Source: Melanopsichium pennsylvanicum (lineage: Eukaryota; Basidiomycota; Ustilaginomycetes; Ustilaginales). From it: a stretch of DNA of 64,000 nucleotides. The DNA lies in contig OAPG01000012.1 of NCBI GenBank assembly GCA_900208305.1, positions 620,001 through 684,000 on the forward strand, read 5' to 3'. The notes beneath the pieces were generated by a model that worked only from the letters and a program-made list of their open reading frames with translations, made no database searches and was not told the origin of the DNA. The position numbers and the translations under genes were made by a program. Shown here piece by piece: positions 33,587-43,342 of this stretch. Each line of letters starts with the position of its first letter. Positions within the stretch are counted from its first letter, which is position 1.

Positions 33587-35582
33587 CTACTGATACTCTT
33601 CGTCTTCATCGCCGTCATCCTGCTCTGAGCTCATTTCGAAAAACCCTACTACTGTCGCTTGATTGTGTTTCGACCCGCTCTCATCTTCTCCGTACTCCTT
33701 TGTAACCCCATCATCGGCGCCTCTCCCGCCCCGACCTTGGTATTCGGATTCTTGTCTACCTTTTCTTTGCTTCCTCTCAAGCTTCTGCTGTTCTACGGTT
33801 TGGTTAATCCAATGCACCTTCTCGTCATGTGTCGATCCAGCAGCTGGCGATGTGACTCGCGTTGCGAGGATGTCGTAATACACCTTCTCGGCCAAGCGCA
33901 CTGCGGCATCGGTCAAACCAGAGATCGAAGTGACGGACTGACTGGTAGGTGAAGCTCGAGAGGTAGAGGGCGGGGGGAAAGGGATGCTCGACAAGTTCGA
34001 ATGTGCCGTATCTTGGGCGGACATGTGGACAAATTGACGATATGTTACTTGCAACAAGGTCTGTGTAACCTCTGTCGGCTGATCCACGTTCTTGGCCAGG
34101 GTAATGATCTGGTCGAGAACTGGCTTGAGAGCTTCCGAGGCTGAGCGATCCGAGTCTGTTCCTGACGCCTCAGTCTGCACGTAGTAAACATCTGTGCAAG
34201 GTAGGAAAAGAGCAACTTTGGTGAGTGATCAACATCGTGCTGGGCAGAAACCAAGAAAGCAAGTCATACTTACACTGGCCCTTGGGACATGAGAAAGTAC
34301 CCTCGCCCATCATGAGTACGGTGACGGTATTTTTGTTGCCGCCAATAGATGCTGGTGGAAACACGACGAGTCCGGTTTCTGGAGGAAGGTCCGTAGAGTT
34401 GGCGGGTTGGGCTGTGGTTTCACCAGAGCTTGACTCGCTGGTCAATGCTTCTTTGCTGCTTGATGCAGGGAACTGGATGGCTTTGTCGAGTACCAAGATC
34501 GCTCGGTGTACCACTACTGGCTTGGACGCTGAGGCTGTGGCTCCATCTGGGTTGCTGCCACCAATGTCGAGCTCTTGCAATATGTCGTTGCTTGACACCA
34601 GATAGTCCGTGGTCACTGCTGTGTCAATGCCGTCGATCTCAATCTTCCACTTTGAGGTGCGCTGGTCGACTTTTGCAGTTTTGATTCCATGAGCCAAGAT
34701 AAAGACTCCGCCTTTGACCGCCGATGCCCGACAGTACCCTTGGGCCAACTCCCCTGCCCCTCCGTATTGCCCTACCAGATATGCCGAATTGCCATACCTG
34801 CCTACGCTTTGCATGTGATTCTTGGCCCTTGCCATCGCCACAGCTGTGGTCTCTCGCGGGGATGCACACAGACAAACGCCATATGCGACTGCATCGACGA
34901 GGTCAGGTGCCATCTTGTGAACCTCAGCAACATACTCGATGAACGGTTTTTGTGCGAGGTCTGAGTTCCGAGCGAGCTCCGACTGCCAATCTTCCGTACC
35001 AATATACATCAGAAGCTTCATGAGCTTGCGCTTAGCTATCAGCGACAGTGACTTGGTCTTGAAAATGTCCTCCTTGCTCGCAGGTACGCCGGTTAAAATC
35101 ATCTTGTCTGCACTATCGTTCGACGACGACGCGACGCAGGTACGTTCAAGTAAGCGGAAGGTTGCGTATGAGGAGACCTTCGAGCTGATGAGACAGTCGA
35201 TCGATGGACCTGTGGCGGGGAGCAGGGTAGGTGCAAGCGAAATGGCATAGTGTCGATCCAGAGATGCTAGCTGTTCAGGCAGCCGTAATGGTTCCCCCGA
35301 TCTCTTACTATTTGACACCATGTAAGCCGGAAAGCTCAACTTGACATCGTCAACGTGCTTTTGCGTACGTGTCTGGTCCGAGATGGTAGAACTTGTAGTA
35401 GTACTGTGTACCCATTTGAGTAATTCTGACAGAGTCAGACTCGCCCACTGATCCGCGTAGTAGTCGTTTTTGTCGATGTGAATTACCGAAAGACCGGAGG
35501 ATGCTAGTGCTGCAGACAAGATGCTTTGCGTCAGACCTGTGCTGAATATTGCCACATCATAATGAGTTTGATCGAGCGACAT
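33587..35582 (-). CDS. MRS6: Rab escort protein (REP), GDI superfamily, two exons
   Basis: Presents newly made Rab GTPases to geranylgeranyltransferase II and delivers them to membranes. Exons 35582-34274 and 34191-33587; the GTAAGT donor and CACAG acceptor give GQ-YVYYVQTEASG across the junction; 637 aa. The N terminus YDVAIFSTGLTQSILSAALA and VIHIDKNDYYADQW is the nucleotide-fold-like GDI/REP signature (GTGL motif with Ser in place of the first Gly). YVAEVHKMAPDLVDAVAYG, YGNSAYLVGQYGGAGELAQGYCR and GGVFIL are conserved REP/GDI segments. A Ser/Thr-rich insert lies at about 370-400. The C-terminal 100 residues are charged and end in an acidic tail. It is divergent from AFG2 with 229 bp between starts. 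Confidence 0.9.
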
Positions 35583-35811
35583 GGCTGCCGTGTGATGACG
35601 TGATCACGCTACCTACGCTCGGTGAAAGTAAACAGCGAGGGAATGGTCAGATGTGAGAAAGCTGAAATGCTTTGAGCGAAGCAGGATCCAACGCTATAGT
35701 TTGTGCCTGAGCAAAAGAGTCTCCGAATTCCGAGGCTGCGTGCCAAAAAAGCGCTGCTGAACCTCCACCAACTTCTTCTCATCCTGCTAAACCCATGCTT
35801 GCTGTTTTAGG
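35583..35811. promoter_or_regulatory. Compact bidirectional promoter MRS6 / AFG2
   Basis: Only 229 bp separate the two start codons, so the promoters and leaders must overlap. TGATGACGTGATCACG near 35592-35607 contains a CRE-like TGACGTGA core. Confidence 0.5.
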
Positions 35812-38424
35812 ATGAGTGGCGTACCGGCACCTTTGGAGCCACGTCAGGCCGAGCCAAAGGAGCTAGCATCTGCCTCTTTCAGAGCCTGTATCGTCGAGGT
35901 TAGCACGGCCGCAAGCACTTCTTCACGCGGCAAGATACTCCTTCCCGTCGACGCCATCCGCTCGTTGAAGCTGCAGACGGGCGACGCGGTCTTGCTAGCT
36001 TCTGAGGATGCAAAGGATGACAGCATCGTCGTCGGCACCGTATGGCCTTCTTTTGCTCTTGAAGCTGGGTCCATCCGCCTTCCCGTTGCGGCTCAAATTC
36101 CGACCGGCCTGCGGTGTGGCCAGGTTGTCTATATACTTCCACTTCAGGCGACGCAGTCCAAGACATCTTCGAGGAGACCGCCCATGGCTGCAAGCATTCA
36201 GCTGTCTGTCTCTACACAGTATTCATCCACACTAGATGAAATCGTCAAGCTTGACAAGTCCTACCGTCAGATGCTTGCTATTCACACAAAGGAGTCCCTC
36301 GTCGACCTCGAATGTGTTCATCAAGGCCAACAGCTCTCGGTGAGCTTCCAAGGCAATCTCTTTCATCTCTCTATATCTAGGCTGATGGACGTGAACGGCG
36401 AGCGAGGATGGCCCGTCTCATCATCCACGTCCCCCGTCAACCAGGCAGTCCTGGCAAGAACTACGACACAAGTGTGTTTGGTTGGCCGTACCACAGAAGT
36501 CAGCATCTCTACATCTGACCCTACTGCGAATCGTGTTGCTGAAGCATTCGGTGCAGACACGGCAATTGGCATAAAGAGAGAAGATCCATACGCCAAGCTT
36601 GGCGGCTTGGACCGTCAGATTGCCGAGATCAAGAGTTTGATCGAAATGCCTCTCATGTCCCCAGAGATCTTCATTCACTATGGTTTAAAACCCCCAAAAG
36701 GAGTTTTGCTTTATGGCCCGCCTGGAACAGGAAAAACGTCGCTCGCAAGGGCCGTAGCCACTGCCACTGGATCTGCATATCTCACAATCAATGGCCCTGA
36801 ACTGTCATCTGCCTTCCACGGAGAGACCGAATCCAAACTTCGCAGTATATTCAGAGAGGCGAGACGCAAGAGCCCTTGCATCATCATTATTGACGAGATC
36901 GACGCTTTGGCGCCAAGGAGAGAAGGCGGCATGGGCGAAGGCGCCAATGCCGACGGTGCCGGAGAGGTTGAGCGCAGGGTAGTCGCTCAGCTACTCACGC
37001 TGCTCGATGGAATGGAGGAGGCGGAGGATGAAGAGGACGACGTACAACAGGATGATTCAGATCAGTCTCGAGCAGGAGACAAGGATGAATTGGCGAGGAA
37101 TGCAAAGGATACGAAGGACCGAGCTCGCGTTGTTGTTCTAGCTGCAACCAACAGACCCAACGCCATCGATCCAGCGTTGCGCCGCCCTGGTCGTCTTGAC
37201 CGCGAGATTGAGATCGGCATTCCAACTGCATCAGCTCGAGGTGAAATAATTCGAACACTCGTCCGACACGTGCCGCACGAACTCACACTGGAGCAGATGG
37301 ACGAACTCGCCGGACGCACTCATGGCTATGTTGGAGCCGATCTCTCAGCTCTCGTTCGCGAAGCTGGCATGCGCGCCGTCCGCCGCACTTTTGCTCGTCG
37401 TCAGTCCAAGTCAGACCCACTTGAGGCTAAAATTCAATCCATGTCGCTCGAGCCTGCCAGCGACAAGAAAGCCGGCCAATCCATGCTTGATAAGGTCACT
37501 GCTGCAGACCTGCACGCAGCTTTTTCTTTAGTTCGACCTTCTGCCATGCGTGAAATCTTCCTCGAGCCACCAAAAGTGTTTTGGTCAGATATCGCCGGCT
37601 CCTCGACTCCTTCCACAGGTGGCTCAGGCGCTCTTTCCACAAAGTCTGTCCAAGATCAAGTGCGCGAGCTCGTCGAATGGCCCATCAAGCACGCCTCCGC
37701 CTTCTCTCGTCTTGGCATCTCCCCTCCACGAGGTGTCCTTCTATACGGACCATCCGGTTGTTCCAAGACCCTCATCGCTCGGGCGCTCGCCACCGAATCT
37801 GGACTCAACTTTCTCGCGGTCAAAGGTCCCGAACTCTACTCCAAGTACGTAGGAGAATCCGAACGAGCCGTTCGTGAGACCTTCAAGAAAGCCAGAGCAG
37901 CTGCTCCCAGCATTATATTCTTCGATGAACTCGATGCACTGTCGAACAGCCGAGACGGTGATTCTTCGAGTGGCGACGCTCTCAACAGCCGTATCATTGC
38001 AACGTTGCTGAACGAGATGGACGGCATTGAAGCCATGTCGGATGTCGTCGTCATCGGTGCTACTAACAGGCCGCAATCTCTCGATCCAGCACTGCTCCGC
38101 CCAGGAAGACTCGATAGGCTTGTGTACGTCGGACCACCGGATCACGAAGCTAGGATGCAAATTTTGCGATCGCGGATGGCCAAGATGGCTGTCGAACTGG
38201 ACAGGGTTGATTTGAATAAGCTCGCACAGATGACGGAAGGGTGCTCGGGCGCTGAGGTGGTTTCAATCTGTCAGGAAGCTGGTTTGCTCGCCATGAATGA
38301 GGACATCAATTGCCAAGCCATCGAACAAAGGCACTTTGAAAGCGCTGCTTCCTCGGTCAAGCGTCGTATCACCTCACTCATGATTCGACAGTACGAAACA
38401 TGGAGAGACACGCTGGTCGTCTGA
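35812..38424 (+). CDS. AFG2: Tandem AAA ATPase Afg2/Drg1 (SPATA5 type)
   Basis: Hexameric Cdc48-like ATPase that strips Rlp24 from cytoplasmic pre-60S particles so that shuttling factors can recycle. Single exon, 870 aa. The N domain (1-265) is followed by AAA domain 1 with Walker A GPPGTGKT at 302-309 and Walker B IIIIDEID (D361/E362), then the arginine-finger region NRPNAIDPALRRPGRLDREIEIG. AAA domain 2 has Walker A GPSGCSKT at 646-653 and Walker B IIFFDELD (D705/E706). The Cys-Ser in the second P-loop is characteristic of Drg1/SPATA5 and separates it from Cdc48. An acidic insert (about 403-425) interrupts domain 1. Together with LCP5 this places two ribosome-assembly factors within 6 kb. 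Confidence 0.93.
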   Translation: MSGVPAPLEPRQAEPKELASASFRACIVEVSTAASTSSRGKILLPVDAIRSLKLQTGDAVLLASEDAKDDSIVVGTVWPSFALEAGSIRLPVAAQIPTGLRCGQVVYILPLQATQSKTSSRRPPMAASIQLSVSTQYSSTLDEIVKLDKSYRQMLAIHTKESLVDLECVHQGQQLSVSFQGNLFHLSISRLMDVNGERGWPVSSSTSPVNQAVLARTTTQVCLVGRTTEVSISTSDPTANRVAEAFGADTAIGIKREDPYAKLGGLDRQIAEIKSLIEMPLMSPEIFIHYGLKPPKGVLLYGPPGTGKTSLARAVATATGSAYLTINGPELSSAFHGETESKLRSIFREARRKSPCIIIIDEIDALAPRREGGMGEGANADGAGEVERRVVAQLLTLLDGMEEAEDEEDDVQQDDSDQSRAGDKDELARNAKDTKDRARVVVLAATNRPNAIDPALRRPGRLDREIEIGIPTASARGEIIRTLVRHVPHELTLEQMDELAGRTHGYVGADLSALVREAGMRAVRRTFARRQSKSDPLEAKIQSMSLEPASDKKAGQSMLDKVTAADLHAAFSLVRPSAMREIFLEPPKVFWSDIAGSSTPSTGGSGALSTKSVQDQVRELVEWPIKHASAFSRLGISPPRGVLLYGPSGCSKTLIARALATESGLNFLAVKGPELYSKYVGESERAVRETFKKARAAAPSIIFFDELDALSNSRDGDSSSGDALNSRIIATLLNEMDGIEAMSDVVVIGATNRPQSLDPALLRPGRLDRLVYVGPPDHEARMQILRSRMAKMAVELDRVDLNKLAQMTEGCSGAEVVSICQEAGLLAMNEDINCQAIEQRHFESAASSVKRRITSLMIRQYETWRDTLVV

Positions 38425-38670
38425 TCACCGTCCTGGCGATCCAACAGGATCTATCAAAGTTAGCAACAGAAAGATTCAGCATCTGTCTTGCTCGATCAAC
38501 GCGAAAGGCCATGCTCGTGTCACTCGGGACGAAGTTCTGATGTGTCAATTTTATTACCGTGACAAGTTGAAAGACAGTGTTTGATGCGAACAGAAGAGCC
38601 ATTACAGTGATACAAAGCAAATAGAAGTGGGTGAAAGAGTGAACAAGGCACGAGGGATGGGCGAGCCTGC

Positions 38671-40755
38671 TTAGTTGTCTCCGTAAGCCATGATCTTTTT
38701 GTACAGCATAACCGAGCAGTAAGATTCCTCGATCTTGCTTGCAACAAGCTGGCTGAAGATGGCAATGTAGAACAGCACGAAGGATGAGGCGAAGAGCCAC
38801 CAAGCCGCTCGCATGACTGCACCAGTGATCTCGGCACGCGTGTACGCGCGAGTCCACTTGGGTAGGACCGACTTCTTCTCTGACAGAAGCTGCTCCTTCT
38901 CGGGATCGTTTTTCTTGGGCTTGGGCGGAGGGAAAAGCTGATCGGGCAAGTGGACGATAACAACATAGATCAGTGCGGTCGATAAAAGTCCAATGAGCAA
39001 CTGCATGAATACAAGCCAAGAAGATCGGCCGAGGGGGCAGATCAGAACAGTAGCACCAGCGCGGTAGAAAGCGAGGATGAAAGCCTTGGCCGAGAGAATG
39101 GTCCACAGCATCGAGGTGTTGAGGAGCAGCTGTGTGGGGCTGCGCAACTTGAGCTCGTGGCCGACATGCTCGCTCCACACCTTGGCCGGGATCTTGGCGG
39201 GAAGGATGAACATTCGCAGCATCGTGACGATGAGGAAGAAGCTTCCAACGCCGAGCGAGATGGCGATTTGAACACCGATTAGCAGCTCGTCGAATCTAGC
39301 ATCAAGGAAAGTGGCCCAAGCCCAACCCCACAGACCACCGATGATCCAACCACACAACACATCGAGGGGCCAGTGGAGCGCTAGGTAGAGACGCGAGACA
39401 CCACTGGCGAGGGTGAGAATGCTCAAGATCACGTGAACGACTGCGGGGAACTCGAACTGCACGTCAACGTGGTTGCGAGAGAAGTAATAAGTTGCGTACA
39501 CGCAAGCCATGAAAGCCGAATGACCCGAGGGGAACGAATAATCGTATTGCCTGAGCGGCCTCTTCATTTGGTAAGGGTTAAGCTTGAGGCGGTTGGCTGC
39601 AACCCAGGCGGGACGGGGCACGGGTCGAAGTACTTTGATCAAGTTGACTATACCAAAGACAGCAACACAAGATCGCATGATGATGGTCAGCGTCAACTGG
39701 TTCCACCTGGACAAGTAGATGCAGGCCGCGATCACAATGAGAATGGACTCCTGGCACGTGTAGTGGAGAACGAGCGAAGGAGCCTTCAGCCCAGGAATGC
39801 TCTGAATGAAGTTGATCACAGCGACCTCGAACGAACGGTAGCTGGGATGAAGTCGGGCCGTGAGAAGGTGTCTCCAAGCCACTTTGTCACGGTAGTCGAT
39901 ATTGTGTCGCTGGCACTGCCTGAGGTAGCACTCGACGATCTTGTTCTCGCATATCTCCTTGATCTCTTCAGCCGTTCTACCGTGAAGCTGGACGGGCTCG
40001 AGAAGGGCATAGGTGACCTTGGCGTAGGGCATCATCATAAGGAGTAGGAAATCGAAGAGGAAGCTCGAGTCGGCTTTTCGCATGTGAATCGGGTATGGCA
40101 TGTCATAGCTGATAACCACTGGTATAAGCTCGAACGCGTGAGGGTTGGCAGCAGCGAACTCGAACGTTGGCAAACCGAACTTGACAAAGTTGTTACGCGC
40201 AACTGTGACTGCTTGCGGGAAGATGACCAAGTTCTTGGCACAATTGGGATTGTTGGACCACTCTTCGAGCAACTTCACAAGCGGAGTTCCGCGCCTCTTG
40301 ATATATGAGATTGGCGCAGTAAGGTAACCAGTGATGCCTTTGGAAGCAGCCTCACCCACGATGATGGCCGAATTGGTCAAAGCTGTAAGGCATGCGTCGA
40401 GAAAAATGTAAGGATGCTCGGCGCAGTAGATTTTTCGAGTCCCAGCAGACGAAGACTCTTTCCAGCTGGATGTTGTGAACGTTTCTGCGGGAAGTGGTCT
40501 GCCAAGATGGTCGACCACCTCGAATTTGACGAAAGGGAAAATGGATCTGGGATGAAGACCTTTAGGTCCAGTAATATAGAGGATGATCGATATTCGGATG
40601 AAAAGGTATATGAGCTGGAAAATACCAAGCACAATACCAAACGGAAGGTACAAGATCCATAGGAAGGACCACCAAGTGAGCGATTTGGGATTGAGACGTC
40701 GCGTAGGCCACGAAGCCTCACAGGCGGCGGTGTCGAGGTCAGTCTCAACAGCCAT
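38671..40755 (-). CDS. Fusion: acyltransferase-like domain + PAP2 lipid phosphatase, multi-pass membrane
   Basis: Single exon, 694 aa, with no in-frame break between the halves. Residues 1-330 look like a PlsC/LPLAT acyltransferase: a membrane segment at about 28-62, then EHPYIFLD (H114 x5 D120 instead of the usual H-x4-D), NNFVKFG, a degenerate FPQA where FPEG is usual, and VISYDMPYP. Residues 335-480 are a clear PAP2 superfamily domain: K374-x6-R381-P382, PSGH at 409-412, and S454-R455-x5-H461-x3-D465, all catalytic residues present. Four or more further membrane helices follow to the C terminus. PAP2 enzymes dephosphorylate phosphatidate, diacylglycerol pyrophosphate or polyprenyl pyrophosphates. 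An attached acyltransferase suggests coupled making and dephosphorylating of a phospholipid, but the altered acyltransferase motif may mean that half is inactive or binds substrate only. Confidence 0.82.
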   Translation of the reverse strand: MAVETDLDTAACEASWPTRRLNPKSLTWWSFLWILYLPFGIVLGIFQLIYLFIRISIILYITGPKGLHPRSIFPFVKFEVVDHLGRPLPAETFTTSSWKESSSAGTRKIYCAEHPYIFLDACLTALTNSAIIVGEAASKGITGYLTAPISYIKRRGTPLVKLLEEWSNNPNCAKNLVIFPQAVTVARNNFVKFGLPTFEFAAANPHAFELIPVVISYDMPYPIHMRKADSSFLFDFLLLMMMPYAKVTYALLEPVQLHGRTAEEIKEICENKIVECYLRQCQRHNIDYRDKVAWRHLLTARLHPSYRSFEVAVINFIQSIPGLKAPSLVLHYTCQESILIVIAACIYLSRWNQLTLTIIMRSCVAVFGIVNLIKVLRPVPRPAWVAANRLKLNPYQMKRPLRQYDYSFPSGHSAFMACVYATYYFSRNHVDVQFEFPAVVHVILSILTLASGVSRLYLALHWPLDVLCGWIIGGLWGWAWATFLDARFDELLIGVQIAISLGVGSFFLIVTMLRMFILPAKIPAKVWSEHVGHELKLRSPTQLLLNTSMLWTILSAKAFILAFYRAGATVLICPLGRSSWLVFMQLLIGLLSTALIYVVIVHLPDQLFPPPKPKKNDPEKEQLLSEKKSVLPKWTRAYTRAEITGAVMRAAWWLFASSFVLFYIAIFSQLVASKIEESYCSVMLYKKIMAYGDN

Positions 40756-42568
40756 CTTGTCTTACGTTGCTGAGGGTGCACGAGAAACCTGATGTCTGAG
40801 TAATCGTCAATCTTGTGATTCAGAGAGTTTGGCTTCGGTGCAGTATGTCGATGGTGATGGGAGAGCGTGAGGAAGGTATCTGCTCAAATATTAGGGAATA
40901 GATGGAGGGAGGAGTGGGGAAAATGAAGCTGTATGAGGTAGGGAGAAGAAGGCAGGAGGAAGAAACGAAACAAGAGAGAGGAGGGAGGTGATTTCAAAGG
41001 ACGAATAGAGGGTGAATACATAGATTTAGGGGCGAATGGCGGAAGTGTCTCAATGATAATGATCTTGCAATATTTGAAGAAGTTTACAGAAAGAAACAAT
41101 CAAGGCAGAGGCAAATGGCAAGCGACTGGAAAAGAGCTGCTACTGACGAGTCTGTCTCTGACATCTCATCGCCAGAGAGCATTGACAAAGGCTGATGACT
41201 GAACATCCGCAGTATGATCTGTGGTTGATAAAGATCGCCCGCGAATCGAGACATCAGGTGAGATTTGTTCTTTTGCGGAAGGATCGGATTGCCGACATCT
41301 GCATAGCACATATGCTTCGCCTGCCAATTCGATGCCGTGGTCGTCCGCAGCCGGGGTTGGTGAGGTTTGATGGACCCTATCGTAACTAATGGCGGAATAG
41401 ACTTCTCAGGCTTGGCCAGGCTTTGCAAACGGCAATGCTTGCACATGCAAACAACAAAGGAGACAACTGGGCGCTATGGTGGGCGTAGCTGTGCGTGCTT
41501 GTGCTGTGCCTGAGCGGGGCGTGACGGGAAATAAGGAATTACAGTAAGTGGTCGGATCATGTCTCAGTTGAATCGCGTGCTTCATCATGAGCGAGGCTAC
41601 AATACAAGAAAAATCAGAAATTCAAGAAATGCAAGAAATGCAAGAAATCCCCGATTTCCAGCAATTTTCAACCCATTTCTCACCGCGGCTCTGATGACTT
41701 CCAACCTTCCCCTGCCAAACATGGCGGCTCTGAGGGCCGCGACGTCCTTCGCATACCTAAACTGTCTCAGATGCAATTCTGGACAGCTACCAAGAAACGC
41801 CAACTGCGCCGTTATTCCGAAAGGCGATTCTGGGTCTAGGGACTTGAAAAATCGGACCGTAGGTACTGAGACTTCAGCACCCATAAAATGGACCCTAATT
41901 TTTTTTTTGGCAAGACAGCCAACTTAGCCGAGTGCAAATCACAAATTGAATGGTTTCTGGAATTCGATCAGCCGCTTCGAGAGCCCAGCGCTAAGGCTCG
42001 ATCCCAAAAGGCAAGCAGAAGCACGCAAAGGTAACCTGCATTTGCGGGCCGCAGATCTCCTACGCCCAAATCTTTCGCACCTGTCGCACAGAGCAAAAGG
42101 AAGCAGAACACGATCGTTTGCCGGCCACAACTTTCGCCGAAGTACGAAAGTCTCAGTTTACTCCGCCAAGGCGGTCTCACAAGCTCCACCGACAGTTCCC
42201 TTGCGACGGGCTTTATTCGGCTCGGTTGATGCTGTCTATCGTTCCATCTCGGACTAGATGACCTGCAGCAGGCCTTCTCCCGGTCAGAAAGTCGTTTCTG
42301 GCCAAGGTTTGCCTTTCGAAATCCAAGCTTTCACTGCGAGCCAGGCTTGTCCAACTATCATCTGACTCTTCACTTCGCCGTCTACATCCTGGCGTTCCTT
42401 CTTTTGACTGCACTTTTCATCTTGGTGACCTCAATTCGCGGACACCCTTTCTTCATCATCACGTTGTCGAAGACCTCCTCCATCTCACTTTACATTCTGA
42501 AGCTATCGTTGTACGCAAGACATTCCTCTCCTTTCTTTCTCAAGAGAGAGACCAACACACGGATCAAT
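40756..42568. other. Intergenic region without a supportable gene
   Basis: 1.8 kb. Purine-rich sequence near 40850-40990 probably belongs to the promoter of the fusion gene. A tandem AAGAAATGCA-like repeat lies at about 41608-41650. Short frames on both strands (about 41559-41927) have no recognisable motif. The last 200 bp before 42569 form a pyrimidine-rich leader. Confidence 0.5.
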
Positions 42569-43342
42569 ATGTTGCGCTCAAGCACTTGGACAAGCCGCAC
42601 ATCGCTGGCAGCGATGATCGTCGTGGCTGCTCTGCCCATCAACGCTCAAAACACTGCTGCAACGAGCTCCGTTGGAACATCATCAACCGCCTTTGTCTCT
42701 ACAACAGTTACCATTCCTGCCACACCATCCTCGACCCCAACGGTGGCACCCTACCTCGCTTCTTGCCCTGCCGAGCTCGAGCTTCAGATCGGCATTTGCC
42801 TCGACACGGTCGCTCGTGACGGAGCCGTCCTGCCTTGTAATGCCGAAGATTGGTGGTGCAATTGCAACAACTGGCAAGGCATTATCTCCTGCTACCAGCC
42901 CTGCCCGAACCTCCAGGATCAGCTCGACATCGACTGGAATCAGCAAAACTGCCAGGGTCAGAATGGGTATGCCAACTTCTACGGTGGCAATGCTACTGAC
43001 ACCTACGTCGGGTCCAATATCACCACCACCGGCTCGAACGGCTATACAAGAAGTTATTACAGCGAGTAAGTCCAGAATGATTGCCGAATGACCCAACACA
43101 ATGGCACAGATGAGCCGAGATTACTGACGCATCTTTATCAATCTTCGCTTCATTTGACTCTCAACAGGATGCCTAAGACAGCCTCGGCCACAGCAACAAG
43201 TACTTGGACCTGGGCGCCCGCTGCAACTGGCTCAAGTCAGCAGCGCTCCACATCGTCAGCATCGCAGCACTACACAGTTCCAGCTGGGCTTCTCGCTATC
43301 TCGCTTGTGGTTGCAGGGGCTGCCAACATGTTTCTTTCCTGA
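42569..43342 (+). CDS. Secreted GPI-anchored cysteine-rich protein, CFEM-like
   Basis: Exons 42569-43065 and 43168-43342 (donor GTAAGT, acceptor CAACAG); 223 aa. Signal peptide about 1-27 ending before QNTAATSS; a Ser/Thr-rich linker; a cysteine domain with eight Cys spaced C-x10-C-x12-C-x6-C-x-C-x8-C-x3-C-x15-C; an Asn/Tyr-rich part with N-glycosylation sites; a Ser/Thr-rich stalk; and a C-terminal hydrophobic tail (VPAGLLAISLVVAGAANMFLS) typical of GPI addition. The second half of the Cys pattern (D-x-x-C-x-C, C-x3-C-x15-C) matches CFEM domains, which act in haem uptake, adhesion or virulence in other fungi. The first half does not match (x10 instead of x3), so this may be a divergent CFEM or a different family. 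Confidence 0.72.
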
